NCBI RefSeq assembly: GCF_003076135.1
Contig: NZ_QDGZ01000001.1
Span: forward strand, 682,001 to 746,000
Reading direction: 5' to 3'
Length of the DNA: 64,000 bases
DNA from: Nocardioides gansuensis
GTDB taxonomy: Bacteria > Actinomycetota > Actinomycetes > Propionibacteriales > Nocardioidaceae
The translations under genes were made by a program, and so were the position numbers. This document shows, one piece after another, positions 9,225 through 20,699 of the stretch (position 1 is the stretch's first letter; the number at the start of each line of letters is the position of its first letter). The notes beneath the pieces were generated by a model. The model was not told where the DNA came from. It saw only the letters and a list, made by a program, of their open reading frames with translations, and ran no database searches.

Positions 9225-9508
9225 TGCTGGGCCGCCATCTCGGCGCGCACCTTGCGGCGCCGGCGGCAGTACTCGAGACCGAAGAGACCGAGCCCGAAGC
9301 CGGCGAGGCAGGTCCACAGCCACCACAGGCGGCCCGACTCCTCGAGCGTGCCGTAGAAGGGGAGCAGGGCGATGAACGCGACCAGCCACACCGCCGTACC
9401 GACCTCGACCGTGCGCACGCCGTCGACGTCCAGCGGCTCGACGTCGGCCACGATGTAGGTGCGGTTGCCGATCTCGTGCGCGGTGGTGTTGTCGTCGCGG
9501 AGCTCCAC
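9221..9508 (-). CDS. DUF2530-family small membrane protein
   Basis: This 95-residue protein matches the actinobacterial DUF2530 family (Rv0879c-like). It has a hydrophilic N-terminus (VADVEPLDVDGV), two hydrophobic segments (about 38-54 and 63-81) and a basic C-terminal tail (YCRRRRKVRAEM). Function is unknown. It is the first gene of a two-gene unit with the methyltransferase. Its upstream region is the 32-bp repeat array. Confidence 0.75.
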   Translation of the reverse strand: MELRDDNTTAHEIGNRTYIVADVEPLDVDGVRTVEVGTAVWLVAFIALLPFYGTLEESGRLWWLWTCLAGFGLGLFGLEYCRRRRKVRAEMAAQQ

Positions 9509-9524
9509 GCCACCAACCTACGCC

Positions 9525-9670
9525 GAGTCGGCGCGTCTGCACACGGCGCGGGCGTCGAGTCGGCGCGTCTGCACACGGCGCGGGCGTCGAGTCGGCGCGT
9601 CTGCACACGGCGCGGGCGCCGAGTCGGCGCGTCTGCACACGGCGCGGGCGCCGAGTCGGCGCGTCTGCAC
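9525..9670 (+). repeat. Tandem array, five copies, exact 32-bp period
   Basis: Copies begin at 9525, 9557, 9589, 9621 and 9653, and each opens with GAGTCGGCGCGTCTGCAC. The first four continue with ACGGCGCGGGCG. The fifth diverges after 18 bases. The repeats are contiguous with no spacers, and occupy the divergent promoter region between DUF2530 and the NCS2 permease. The same core recurs downstream of the permease. Confidence 0.95.
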
Positions 9671-9714
9671 GCAGTGGAGCGCGAGCGCCTCGCAGATCTG
9701 CCACGATGCATTTC

Positions 9715-11187
9715 GTGAGCAAGCAGACTCCAGCCCCCGGGCGGTCCACGCAGCGCAGCGGCATCGACGGCTACTTCAAGATCACCGAGCGCGGGTCGAC
9801 CGTCGCCCGCGAGATCCGCGGCGGCGTGGTCACGTTCTTCACGATGGCCTACATCATCGTGCTCAACCCCCTGATCCTGGGCTTCGCCCAGGACGCGAAC
9901 GGCGAGTTCCTCGGCGGCGGCAGCGAGCCGAACCTGCCTGCGATCGCGGCCGGCACTGCGCTGGTGGCCGGTGTGCTCACCATCCTCATGGGCATCGTCG
10001 CCAACTATCCCCTCGCCCTGGCCACCGGGCTCGGACTGAACGCGTTCGTCGCGTTCGCGGTCGCGTCCCAGATGAGCTGGGCCGAGGCGATGGGCCTCGT
10101 CGTCCTCGAGGGCGTGGTCATCCTGGTCCTGGTCCTCACCGGCTTCCGCACGGCCGTGTTCCACGCCGTGCCCGCCCAGCTCAAGGTGGCGATCTCGGTC
10201 GGCATCGGCCTCTTCATCGCCCTGATCGGCTTCGTCGACGCCGGCTGGGTGCGCCGCATCCCCGACGCCGCCAACACCACCGTGCCCGTGCAGCTCGGCC
10301 CGACCGGTCAGCTGGCCGGGTGGCCGGCACTCGTCTTCGCGCTCGGCCTGCTCCTCGTCGTCGCGCTCTGGGTGAGGAAGGTCAAGGGCGCGATCCTCAT
10401 CTCGATCGTGGTCACCACGATCGTCGCGATCATCGTCGAGGCGGTCGGCGACCTGGGCTCCGCCGCGGACAACGTCACCGGCTGGATGCTGACGATCCCG
10501 GCTGTGCCGGAGGACTTCCTCCAGAGGCCGGACTTCGCGACCCTGGGCGAGGTCGACCCGTTCGGCTCGTTCGCCACCGTGGGCGTCGTGACCGCGGTGC
10601 TGCTGCTCTTCACGCTGCTGCTCGCCGACTTCTTCGACACCATGGGCACGATGACGGCGATCGGGGCCGAGGCCGGCCTGCTCGACGAGAAGGGCACGCC
10701 GCCGAACACCACGAGGATCCTCGTCGTGGACTCGATCGGGGCGGCCGCGGGCGGCGCTGCCGGCGTCTCCAGCAACACGTCGTACATCGAGAGCGCCTCG
10801 GGGGTCGGCGAGGGTGCGCGCACCGGCCTCGCCAGCGTCGTGACGGGCGTCCTCTTCCTGTTCTCGATCCTCTTCGCCCCGATCGTGTCCGTGATCCCGT
10901 CGGAGGCCGCGGTCCCCGCGCTCGTCCTCGTCGGCTTCCTGATGATGCAGCAGGTCAGAGGCATCGAGTGGGACGACCTCGAGATCGCGATCCCGGCGTT
11001 CCTCACCATCGTGCTGATGCCGTTCACCTACTCGATCTCGGTGGGCATCGGCGCCGGCTTCGTGTCCTACGTGTTCATCAAGCTGGTCCGCGGCAAGGTC
11101 GGCTCGGTCCACCCGCTCATGTGGGTGGTCGCCACGCTGTTCGTCGTCTACTTCGCGATCAACCCGATCAGCGCCTGGCTCTCCTGA
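9715..11187 (+). CDS. NCS2-family (AzgA-like) purine permease
   Basis: The protein is about 490 residues with 12-14 hydrophobic segments. AzgA/GhxP-type NCS2 landmarks are present: GGVVTFFTMAYIIVLNP, the half-helix motif GLGLNAFVAF, ADFFDTMGTM and SNTSYIESASG. The family imports adenine, guanine or hypoxanthine by proton symport. The start is set at GTG 9715 because a CACGAT box (9702-9707) lies seven bases upstream. The in-frame ATG at 9706 would fall inside that box. The gene is flanked on both sides by the 32-bp repeat family. It is probably monocistronic. Confidence 0.88.
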   Translation: MSKQTPAPGRSTQRSGIDGYFKITERGSTVAREIRGGVVTFFTMAYIIVLNPLILGFAQDANGEFLGGGSEPNLPAIAAGTALVAGVLTILMGIVANYPLALATGLGLNAFVAFAVASQMSWAEAMGLVVLEGVVILVLVLTGFRTAVFHAVPAQLKVAISVGIGLFIALIGFVDAGWVRRIPDAANTTVPVQLGPTGQLAGWPALVFALGLLLVVALWVRKVKGAILISIVVTTIVAIIVEAVGDLGSAADNVTGWMLTIPAVPEDFLQRPDFATLGEVDPFGSFATVGVVTAVLLLFTLLLADFFDTMGTMTAIGAEAGLLDEKGTPPNTTRILVVDSIGAAAGGAAGVSSNTSYIESASGVGEGARTGLASVVTGVLFLFSILFAPIVSVIPSEAAVPALVLVGFLMMQQVRGIEWDDLEIAIPAFLTIVLMPFTYSISVGIGAGFVSYVFIKLVRGKVGSVHPLMWVVATLFVVYFAINPISAWLS

Positions 11188-11188
11188 G

Positions 11189-11300
11189 CCGAGTCGGCTG
11201 GTTTGCACAGTCCCACCCCGCCGAGTCGGCGCGTCTGCACACCTCCCATGCGCAGATGCGCCGACTCGGTGCCGTTCGCGTGCGCAGACCAGCCGACTGG
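11189..11300. repeat. Nested inverted repeat made of four 32-bp-spaced units
   Basis: Units a (11189) and b (11221) are forward, opening CCGAGTCGGCTGGTTTGC and CCGAGTCGGCGCGTCTGC. Units c (11249-11269) and d (11281-11300) are inverted, opening TGCGCAGATGCGCCGACT and TGCGCAGACCAGCCGACT. Starts within each pair are 32 bases apart. Unit b pairs best with c (GCGCGTC against GATGCGC), and a pairs best with d (CTGGTTT against AGACCAG). The whole 112 bases form one nested hairpin between the permease stop and the marR promoter. Confidence 0.9.
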
Positions 11301-11308
11301 CGGAATGG

Positions 11309-11334
11309 TTAGCACAGGTAATGAGTTATGCTAA
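11309..11334 (+). promoter_or_regulatory. marR promoter and probable autoregulatory operator
   Basis: TATGCT at 11327-11332 lies seven bases before ATG 11340, consistent with leaderless transcription. A perfect inverted repeat, TTAGCA (11309-11314) and TGCTAA (11329-11334), overlaps the -10 box. This is the usual placement of a repressing MarR operator. Confidence 0.55.
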
Positions 11335-11339
11335 GCATC

Positions 11340-11789
11340 ATGCCGACAGTCGAAGCAGTCGCCGCCACCGATGCCGGGCTCGCCTCCGAGCTCCGCGTGG
11401 GAGTGATGCGACTGCGCCGCCGCCTCGCGCTCGAGCGACACCCCGACAACGAGCTGAGCATCGGCGCGATGGCCGTCCTCGGCCTCCTCATGCGCTACGG
11501 CGACCAGTCGATCGGCGAGCTGGCCCGCGCCGAGCGCGTGCAGCCGCCGTCGATGACCCGCACCGTCACCTGCCTGGAGGAGGGCGGCTACGTCGTACGG
11601 CGCCCGCACGAGACCGACGGCCGGCAGGTCGTGGTCTCGCTCAGCGACAAGGGCCGCAAGGTCGTGCTCGCCGACCGGCGGCGCCGCGACGCCTGGCTGA
11701 CGCGCCGGCTGGCGGCACTCACCCCCGACGAGCGGGAGGTCCTCCGGGCCGCCGCCCCCATCCTCGACCGCCTCGCGCAGGCCGACTGA
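11340..11789 (+). CDS. MarR-family transcriptional regulator
   Basis: The 149-residue winged-helix protein has the MarR core: SIGAMAVLGLL, SIGELARAERVQPPSMTRTV (recognition helix), CLEEGGYVVRR and the wing DGRQVVVSLSDKG. It binds DNA as a dimer and usually represses a neighbouring exporter until a phenolic or other ligand binds. ATG 11340 is chosen over the in-frame ATG at 11328, which lies within the -10 box. The MFS gene follows after 16 bases and is the likely target. The position matches mycobacterial Rv0880. Confidence 0.88.
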   Translation: MPTVEAVAATDAGLASELRVGVMRLRRRLALERHPDNELSIGAMAVLGLLMRYGDQSIGELARAERVQPPSMTRTVTCLEEGGYVVRRPHETDGRQVVVSLSDKGRKVVLADRRRRDAWLTRRLAALTPDEREVLRAAAPILDRLAQAD

Positions 11790-11805
11790 CCCAGAAGGAG
11801 CCACC

Positions 11806-13068
11806 ACGAGTCCCACGTTCCGCTCACTCGCCAACACCAACTACCGCCGCTACGCCGTCGGGGGAGTCGTCTCCAACACGGGCACCTGGATGCAGCGGGT
11901 CGCCCAGGACTGGCTGGTCCTCACCCTCACCGGGTCGGGCACCGCCCTGGGTGTGACCACCGGGCTGCAGTTCCTCCCGTTCCTGCTGGTGTCGCCCATC
12001 GCCGGCCTGGTCGCCGACCGCATCCCCAAGCAGCGCCTGCTCCAGCTCACCAACCTCGGCATGGCCGGCCCCGCGCTGCTCCTCGGCCTCCTGGCCGTCA
12101 CCGGCACCGTCGAGACCTGGCACGTCTACGTCCTCGCGCTCACCCTCGGCGTGGCCAACGCCTTCGACGCGCCCGCGCGCCAGAGCTTCGTGTCCGAGAT
12201 CGTGCAGCCCGACGACCTCACCAACGCCGTCAGCCTCAACTCCGCGAGCTTCAACGCCGCCCGCCTCGTCGGTCCCGCACTGGCCGGCCTCCTGATCGCC
12301 GGCCTCGGCGGAGGCGTCGTCGCGACGGGCTGGGTCATCCTGCTCAACGGCCTCAGCTACGCCGCCCCGGTGCTCGCGCTGCGGAGCATGGACGCCCGGC
12401 TGCTCGACTCGCCGGCTCCGACGACGCGCGGCCGGGGACAGCTCCGCGAGGGCGTCCGCTACGTCCGCAGCCGTCCGGACCTGATGCTGGTGCTCGCCGT
12501 CGTCTTCTTCCTGGGCACCTTCGGGCTCAACTTCCAGCTCACCTCCGCCCTGATGGCCACCGAGGTCTTCGGCAAGGGCCCCACCGAGTACGGCCTGCTC
12601 GGCACCTTCGTCGCGGTCGGGTCGCTCACCGGCGCCCTGGTGGCCGCCCGGCGCGAGCGGGTCCGGCACCGGGTGGTGGTGGGCGCCGCGATCGGGTTCG
12701 CCGTGGTGGAGGTGGCGGCCGGGCTGATGCCCACCTATGCGACGTACGCCGCCATCGTGCCCCTCCTCGGCCTGAGCGCCCTGACCGTGATCACGAGCGC
12801 CAACGCCTACATGCAGCTGCACACCGATCCCGGGGTGCGCGGCCGGGTGATGTCGCTCTACCTGATGATCTTCATGGGGGGCACCCCGCTCGGCGCGCCG
12901 CTGGTCGGCTGGGTGGGGGAGACGTACGGCGCCCGCTGGACGCTCGTGGGCGGTGGAGTCGCCACCCTGCTTGGCGTGGCAGCATCGACCGCGGTGTTCC
13001 TGCTCCTCGCCAGGCGGCGCCGGACGCGGGTGGAGGACCCCGTCCGGGAGTCCGCGCTGTCGTTTTGA
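11806..13068 (+). CDS. MFS transporter, apparent ACG start codon
   Basis: The protein is about 420 residues with 12 predicted TM segments, of the MFS_3 (DUF894/EntS-like) exporter class. It opens with FRSLANTNYRRYAVGGVVSN followed by TGTWMQRVAQDWLVL, a conserved N-terminus of this class, then GLVADRIPKQRLL and FDAPARQSFVSEIV. The conserved N-terminus begins at codon ACG 11806, five bases after a strong AAGGAG. No ATG or GTG is in frame until ATG 11890, which would delete 28 residues including most of TM1. Either ACG is used at reduced efficiency, or this is an ATG-to-ACG mutation or base error. It probably exports a compound sensed by the upstream MarR. Confidence 0.8.
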   Translation, partial: TSPTFRSLANTNYRRYAVGGVVSNTGTWMQRVAQDWLVLTLTGSGTALGVTTGLQFLPFLLVSPIAGLVADRIPKQRLLQLTNLGMAGPALLLGLLAVTGTVETWHVYVLALTLGVANAFDAPARQSFVSEIVQPDDLTNAVSLNSASFNAARLVGPALAGLLIAGLGGGVVATGWVILLNGLSYAAPVLALRSMDARLLDSPAPTTRGRGQLREGVRYVRSRPDLMLVLAVVFFLGTFGLNFQLTSALMATEVFGKGPTEYGLLGTFVAVGSLTGALVAARRERVRHRVVVGAAIGFAVVEVAAGLMPTYATYAAIVPLLGLSALTVITSANAYMQLHTDPGVRGRVMSLYLMIFMGGTPLGAPLVGWVGETYGARWTLVGGGVATLLGVAASTAVFLLLARRRRTRVEDPVRESALSF

Positions 13069-13094
13069 CCCCCCTCGCGGGGGCCGAGTAGTCT
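13065..13094 (+). promoter_or_regulatory. Probable sigma-A-type promoter of the str operon
   Basis: TTGACC (13065-13070) and TAGTCT (13089-13094) are separated by 18 bases. The -35 overlaps the MFS stop codon. The spacer contains the C-rich/G-rich hairpin CCCCCCTCGCGGGGG, which may also end the MFS transcript. The leader to rpsL is about 165 bases. Confidence 0.6.
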
Positions 13095-13212
13095 CATTCC
13101 TTGTGTCTGGCCTGCCCAGACCATTGTGCGTGCCCGCAACCCGCTGCCCTCCACAGGGGAGTCCCGGACTGCTGCACATCCGCCGCACTCGCACCACCGC
13201 AACACCACCCGA

Positions 13213-13231
13213 GCCCGACACGGTGTCGGGC
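13213..13231 (+). other. Hairpin in the rpsL leader
   Basis: GCCCGACA and TGTCGGGC pair over 8 bp with a 3-base loop (cgg). The hairpin ends about 20 bases before the rpsL Shine-Dalgarno (AAGGGGAA). It could influence leader stability or translation. There is no U-tract, so it is not a typical terminator. Confidence 0.45.
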
Positions 13232-13263
13232 CGTGACTAGAGGAAACGAAGGGGAACCACCCG

Positions 13264-13635
13264 GTGCCCACCATTCAGCAGCTGGTCCGCAAGGGCCGCC
13301 AGGACAAGGTGTCGAAGAACAAGACGCCTGCCCTGAAGGGATCTCCGCAGCGCCGTGGCGTCTGCACCCGCGTCTACACCACCACCCCGAAGAAGCCGAA
13401 CTCCGCCCTTCGCAAGGTCGCCCGCGTGCGCCTGTCGAGCGGCGTCGAGGTCACCGCCTACATCCCGGGTGTCGGTCACAACCTGCAGGAGCACTCGATC
13501 GTGCTCGTCCGCGGCGGCCGCGTGAAGGACCTTCCGGGTGTCCGCTACAAGATCATCCGCGGCTCTCTCGACACCCAGGGTGTGAAGAACCGCAAGCAGG
13601 CCCGCAGCCGCTACGGCGCGAAGAAGGAGAAGTAA
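13264..13635 (+). CDS. rpsL: 30S ribosomal protein S12
   Basis: This 123-residue S12 matches the family along its full length ([41 protein letters not shown]). It sits at the decoding centre of the 30S subunit. The two lysines where streptomycin-resistance mutations arise, in TPKKPNS and GRVKDLPG, are both wild type. It starts at GTG with AAGGGGAA upstream. It is first in the str operon, and its TAA overlaps the rpsG ATG (TAATG). Confidence 0.98.
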   Translation: MPTIQQLVRKGRQDKVSKNKTPALKGSPQRRGVCTRVYTTTPKKPNSALRKVARVRLSSGVEVTAYIPGVGHNLQEHSIVLVRGGRVKDLPGVRYKIIRGSLDTQGVKNRKQARSRYGAKKEK

Positions 13636-14105
13636 TGCCTCGCAAGGGTCCCGCGCCCAAGCGCCCCGTCGTCGTCGACCCTGTCTACGGCTCGCAGGTC
13701 GTCACCCAGCTCGTCAGCAAGGTCCTCCAGGACGGCAAGAAGCAGGTCGCGCAGCGCATCGTCTACACCGCGCTCGAGGGGTGCCGTGAGAAGACCGGCA
13801 CCGACCCCGTCGTGACCCTCAAGCGCGCGCTCGACAACGTCAAGCCCGCCATCGAGGTCAAGTCCCGCCGCGTCGGCGGTGCGACCTACCAGGTCCCCAT
13901 CGAGGTCAAGGCCAACCGCGGCACCACGCTGGCGCTGCGCTGGCTCGTCGGCTACGCGGCCGACCGTCGCGAGAAGACGATGGCCGAGCGCCTCATGAAC
14001 GAGATCCTCGACGCGAGCAACGGCCTCGGCGCCGCTGTGAAGAAGCGCGAGGACACCCACAAGATGGCCGAGTCCAACAAGGCCTTCGCCCACTACCGCT
14101 GGTGA
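13635..14105 (+). CDS. rpsG: 30S ribosomal protein S7
   Basis: The 156-residue S7 has the usual length. It carries [20 protein letters not shown] at the N-terminus, [12 protein letters not shown] and [19 protein letters not shown]. It nucleates assembly of the 30S head on 16S rRNA. In other bacteria it represses the str operon by binding its mRNA. It is translationally coupled to rpsL through TAATG. Confidence 0.98.
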   Translation: MPRKGPAPKRPVVVDPVYGSQVVTQLVSKVLQDGKKQVAQRIVYTALEGCREKTGTDPVVTLKRALDNVKPAIEVKSRRVGGATYQVPIEVKANRGTTLALRWLVGYAADRREKTMAERLMNEILDASNGLGAAVKKREDTHKMAESNKAFAHYRW

Positions 14106-14182
14106 CCCGCGTGGCGCGCGCCGCCTCGGCGGCGCGCGCCACCCACCGCCCCATCTACTTTCGTTAGGGACTGAGACTCCTC

Positions 14183-16294
<2,112 letters not shown>

Positions 16295-16377
16295 TTCGCT
16301 GATCCACCAGCCGGACCCTCGGCACCGCACCACACCCACCACACGAGTCAAGTAACAACAACCAGGAGGAGCCCACA

Positions 16378-17571
<1,194 letters not shown>

Positions 17572-17587
17572 TCGACTGATTCAATCC

Positions 17588-17622
17588 CTGCGGCCCCGGA
17601 CTCCCCGAGTCCGGGGCCGCAG
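17588..17622 (+). terminator. Intrinsic-type terminator after tuf
   Basis: CTGCGGCCCCGGACTC and its exact complement form a 16-bp perfect stem with a 3-base loop, 16 bases after the tuf stop. The following sequence, tgcatttcg, is only weakly U-rich, which is common in high-GC actinobacteria. Confidence 0.85.
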
Positions 17623-17801
17623 TGCATTTCGGGACGGGGACACGTCGCGGCTCCGTACGCTGGCGGGGACGGCGTGTCGCGGACTGCCCCGCGTGTGGGC
17701 GGGATCCCGGCGCGGAAGCCGGCCCTCCTCAACCCGAACCGCCACTCCGCGCCTGTCGGCCCGGATGCGGTCTGCGCCGCGGTGACCGGGACAATGGGGG
17801 A

Positions 17802-18536
17802 GTGACCGAGCCCGTCCGACCCGCCCGCCCGCACCACAAGCTGACCGAGGAGGGCCGGCGGATGCGGGAGGTGCTGACCTACTCGCGGCGGGGCAGCCGA
17901 TTCACGCCGCGCCAGGCCGAGGCCTGGGAGACGCACCACGAGAGCTGGGTCATCCCGGACACCGCCGTGGACGAGCCGGGCTTCGACCTCGCCGAGTGGT
18001 TCGGCCGCGAGGCGCCACTGGTGGTCGAGATCGGCTCCGGAGTCGGCGAGGCGACGGCCGTGCTGGCCGCTGCCCGGCAGGAGGTCAACGTGCTCGCCTT
18101 CGAGGTCTGGCGTCCGGGCATCGCCGACGGCCTGTGGCGCGTCGCGGAGGCGGGGGCCGACAACGTCCGCTTCTGCTCGGTCGACGCGGTGTGGTCGCTG
18201 GAGCACCTCCTCGGCCCGGGGAGCATCACCGAGCTGTGGACCTTCTTCCCCGACCCCTGGCACAAGAAGAAGCACCACAAGCGCCGCCTCGTGACCCGCC
18301 CGAACGCCGAGCTCGCCGCCTCCCGCCTCGTCGAGGGCGGCCGGTGGCGGCTGGCCACCGACTGGGCCGACTACGCACAGCAGATGGTCGAGGTGCTCGA
18401 CGCGGTCCCGAGCCTGGAGGGCGGCGTCGTCGAGCGCTGGGCGGAGCGCCCGGTCACCAGGTTCGAGCGCAAGGGCCTCGCCGCCGGCCGGGAGATCACC
18501 GACCTTCTCTACCGCCGTGTCCCCGGGCGCCCCTAG
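17802..18536 (+). CDS. trmB: tRNA (guanine-N7-)-methyltransferase TrmB
   Basis: This 244-residue SAM methyltransferase modifies G46 in the tRNA variable loop. Evidence is the SRRGSRFTPRQAEAW N-terminus, motif I VVEIGSGVGEA, and the TrmB signature TFFPDPWHKKKHHKRRLV, plus RLATDWADYA. GTG 17802 is preceded by GACAAT (17790-17795) at six bases, which allows a leaderless start. The GGGGGA could also act as a weak Shine-Dalgarno. The region 17623-17801 holds no gene I can support. It does contain a second TACGCT box near 17656. Confidence 0.93.
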   Translation: MTEPVRPARPHHKLTEEGRRMREVLTYSRRGSRFTPRQAEAWETHHESWVIPDTAVDEPGFDLAEWFGREAPLVVEIGSGVGEATAVLAAARQEVNVLAFEVWRPGIADGLWRVAEAGADNVRFCSVDAVWSLEHLLGPGSITELWTFFPDPWHKKKHHKRRLVTRPNAELAASRLVEGGRWRLATDWADYAQQMVEVLDAVPSLEGGVVERWAERPVTRFERKGLAAGREITDLLYRRVPGRP

Positions 18537-18546
18537 GTTGTCCGCC

Positions 18547-19329
18547 GTGAGGGGGACGCTCGTGGTCGTGACCGCACTCCTCCTGGGCGCCTGTTCCGGG
18601 CCGGACGCAGGCAGCACGCCCGACGCAGTGCCCTCGAGTGCGCCTGCGGCTGGCCCCGAGCCGTTCCTCGAGCGCTGCGGCACCGGGATCGGCGCGCTCC
18701 CGAAGGACGCGCCCGTCCGCGACGACGTGGTCCTCGGCGACGGCGGCGTCCGGCTCGCCGCGGGCGTCCTCGGCCCGCAGGAGGCCGGCCGGGTGGGCGT
18801 CGTGCACCTGCACCAGCTCGGCAACTCGGGGTGCGGGTGGGGCATGCTCGCGACCGCCACGGCCGAGGCGGGTGTGACCAGCGTGCTGATGGACGTCTGC
18901 GGCTACGGCGCCTCCGAGTGCGGCCCCGAGCCTCCGATCGCCGACCAGGTGGACCTCGCTGCGGCGTACCTCCGCCACCTGGGCGTACGCCGCGTGGTCG
19001 TCGTGGGTGCGTCGATGGGCGGCTCGCTGGCGGTCCAGGCTGTCGCAGGAGGCGCCGACGTGGACGTCTGGGTGGACCTGTCCGGGCCGCCGGCGTGGGG
19101 CGAGACGCGGCTCCTGGACGTCGCCGGGGACGTCGACGAGCCCGGCCTGGTGGTCTTCGCGCCCACCGACGGGGCGCAGGCGTTCGAAGCGGCCCGTCGG
19201 CTCGCGGACCGGACCGGGGCCCGGTTCCACCGGGCGCGGGCCGGGCACGGCTGGGGCCTGGTGACCACGCTGCGTGGCAGACTGACCCCGGTGGGGGAGC
19301 GGGTGCTGGACTTCGTCCTCCGCTCGTGA
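18547..19329 (+). CDS. Alpha/beta-hydrolase-fold lipoprotein
   Basis: The 260-residue protein begins MRGTLVVVTALLLGAC, a lipoprotein signal with lipobox LGAC (Cys16), so it should be anchored outside the membrane. The mature part has an alpha/beta-hydrolase pattern: VVHLHQLGNSGCGW (oxyanion region), nucleophile elbow GASMGGS, a possible acid in VVFAPTDGA, and a likely catalytic His in RAGHGWGL. Substrate is unknown. GTG 18547 lies seven bases after TAGGTT (18534-18539), which overlaps the trmB stop, so it may have its own leaderless promoter. Confidence 0.75.
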   Translation: MRGTLVVVTALLLGACSGPDAGSTPDAVPSSAPAAGPEPFLERCGTGIGALPKDAPVRDDVVLGDGGVRLAAGVLGPQEAGRVGVVHLHQLGNSGCGWGMLATATAEAGVTSVLMDVCGYGASECGPEPPIADQVDLAAAYLRHLGVRRVVVVGASMGGSLAVQAVAGGADVDVWVDLSGPPAWGETRLLDVAGDVDEPGLVVFAPTDGAQAFEAARRLADRTGARFHRARAGHGWGLVTTLRGRLTPVGERVLDFVLRS

Positions 19330-19350
19330 GCAGCCCGGAACCGTTCCGAT

Positions 19351-19711
19351 TTGGTGTGCCCCGCACATGTCTGCCAAGATGTTCCGGTTGCTCCGGCGGG
19401 CCGCCGGGGTGCGACCACATTGACTACTGAATCGCGTCTCCTGATCGCTTTCGGTAGTTGGCGTGCGGCCGCACCGTCCAGGAGACCCGATCAGCTCGAC
19501 GAACCGTCGGGCGCCACCGAAGAAACACCATCGAGATCCACGCGTCTCGTGTTGTGCGAAAACTGCGCGACACGCCCGACCGCGGGGGTCGGAGGGTGGG
19601 TGGTGGAGAGACAGGCGGGACGGCACCACCCGGAGCCGGATCGAGAACAGACCAGCACACGCGGTACACCCCACGCGGGGCGTACGAGATCGATAAGGAC
19701 GAGAGAGACCT
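19351..19711 (+). promoter_or_regulatory. Putative promoter and ~330-base leader of the S10 operon
   Basis: TTGGTG (19351-19356) and CAAGAT (19375-19380) are spaced by 18 bases and could be the promoter. The following ~330 bases contain no supported gene. A weak hairpin (CTACTGAA with TTCGGTAG) lies near 19424-19459. A long leader before rpsJ could host autoregulation as in enterobacteria, but I see no recognisable motif. Confidence 0.35.
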
Positions 19712-20020
19712 ATGGCGGGACAGAAGATCCGCATCAGGCTCAAGGCCTATGACCACGAGGTGATCGACACCTCGGCGCGCAAGATCGTGGACACCGTCAC
19801 CCGCACGGGTGCCAAGGTCGCCGGCCCCGTGCCGCTGCCGACCGAGAAGAACGTGTACTGCGTCATCCGCTCGCCCCACAAGTACAAGGACTCTCGCGAG
19901 CACTTCGAGATGCGCACCCACAAGCGCCTCATCGACATCATCGACCCCACGCCGAAGACCGTCGACTCGCTCATGCGCCTCGACCTGCCTGCCGGCGTCG
20001 ACATCGAGATCAAGCTCTGA
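19712..20020 (+). CDS. rpsJ: 30S ribosomal protein S10
   Basis: The 102-residue S10 matches the family ([50 protein letters not shown]). It is a 30S head protein and, as NusE, can join transcription antitermination complexes. It is the first gene of the S10 operon, and rplC follows 11 bases later. Confidence 0.98.
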   Translation: MAGQKIRIRLKAYDHEVIDTSARKIVDTVTRTGAKVAGPVPLPTEKNVYCVIRSPHKYKDSREHFEMRTHKRLIDIIDPTPKTVDSLMRLDLPAGVDIEIKL

Positions 20021-20031
20021 GGTCGGACAAC

Positions 20032-20697
20032 ATGACTGCCACTTTCGAACGCAACGTGAAGGGCCTGCTGGGCACCAAGCTCGGCATGACCCAGCTCTGG
20101 GATGAGAACAACAAGGTCGTCCCCGTCACCGTGATCGCTGCCGCGACCAACGTCGTGACCCAGGTCCGCCAGCCCCAGACCGACGGCTACAACGCCATCC
20201 AGGTCGGCTACGGCGAGATCGAGGCGCGCAAGGTCAACAAGCCCGAGTCGGGCCACTTTGCCAAGGCCGGCGTGACGCCCCGTCGTCACGTGGTCGAGAT
20301 CCGCACGGCGGACGCCGCCTCCTACACCGTCGGCCAGGAGCTCAGCCCCGAGCTGTTCGCCGCCGGCGAGGAGATCGACGTGACCGGCACCAGCAAGGGC
20401 AAGGGCTTCGCCGGCACGATGAAGCGCCACGGCTTCTCCGGTGTCTCCGCCTCGCACGGCGCCCACCGCAACCACCGCAAGCCGGGCTCCATCGGCGCCT
20501 GCGCCACGCCGGGTCGCGTCTTCAAGGGCACCCGGATGTCGGGTCGGATGGGTAACGACACGGTCACCACCCAGAACGTGACGGTGCACGCCGTCGACGC
20601 CGAGAAGGGCCTGATCCTGCTCAAGGGTGCCGTTCCCGGCCCCCGCGGCGGCCTCGTGGTCCTCCGCTCGGCCGCCAAGAAGACCCAGGAGGCCTGA
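20032..20697 (+). CDS. rplC: 50S ribosomal protein L3
   Basis: The 221-residue L3 has [16 protein letters not shown] at the N-terminus. The long loop that reaches the peptidyl transferase centre contains [13 protein letters not shown] and [15 protein letters not shown]. It is an early 50S assembly protein. rplD follows 2 bases after the stop. Confidence 0.98.
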   Translation: MTATFERNVKGLLGTKLGMTQLWDENNKVVPVTVIAAATNVVTQVRQPQTDGYNAIQVGYGEIEARKVNKPESGHFAKAGVTPRRHVVEIRTADAASYTVGQELSPELFAAGEEIDVTGTSKGKGFAGTMKRHGFSGVSASHGAHRNHRKPGSIGACATPGRVFKGTRMSGRMGNDTVTTQNVTVHAVDAEKGLILLKGAVPGPRGGLVVLRSAAKKTQEA

Positions 20698-20699
20698 GC

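Noticed and set aside
9525..9670. Possible CRISPR array
   Set aside because: The repeats are contiguous at 32 bp with no unique spacers, and no cas genes are nearby.
8857..11208. A 783-codon minus-strand frame across the permease and methyltransferase genes
   Set aside because: The translation is Asp/Glu/Arg/His-rich antisense noise that runs through the tandem repeats. The real genes on both strands are recognisable.
17623..17801. N-terminal extension of trmB starting at an upstream in-frame start (17622)
   Set aside because: The added residues are Arg/Gly-rich with no family match, and the start lies inside the tuf terminator.
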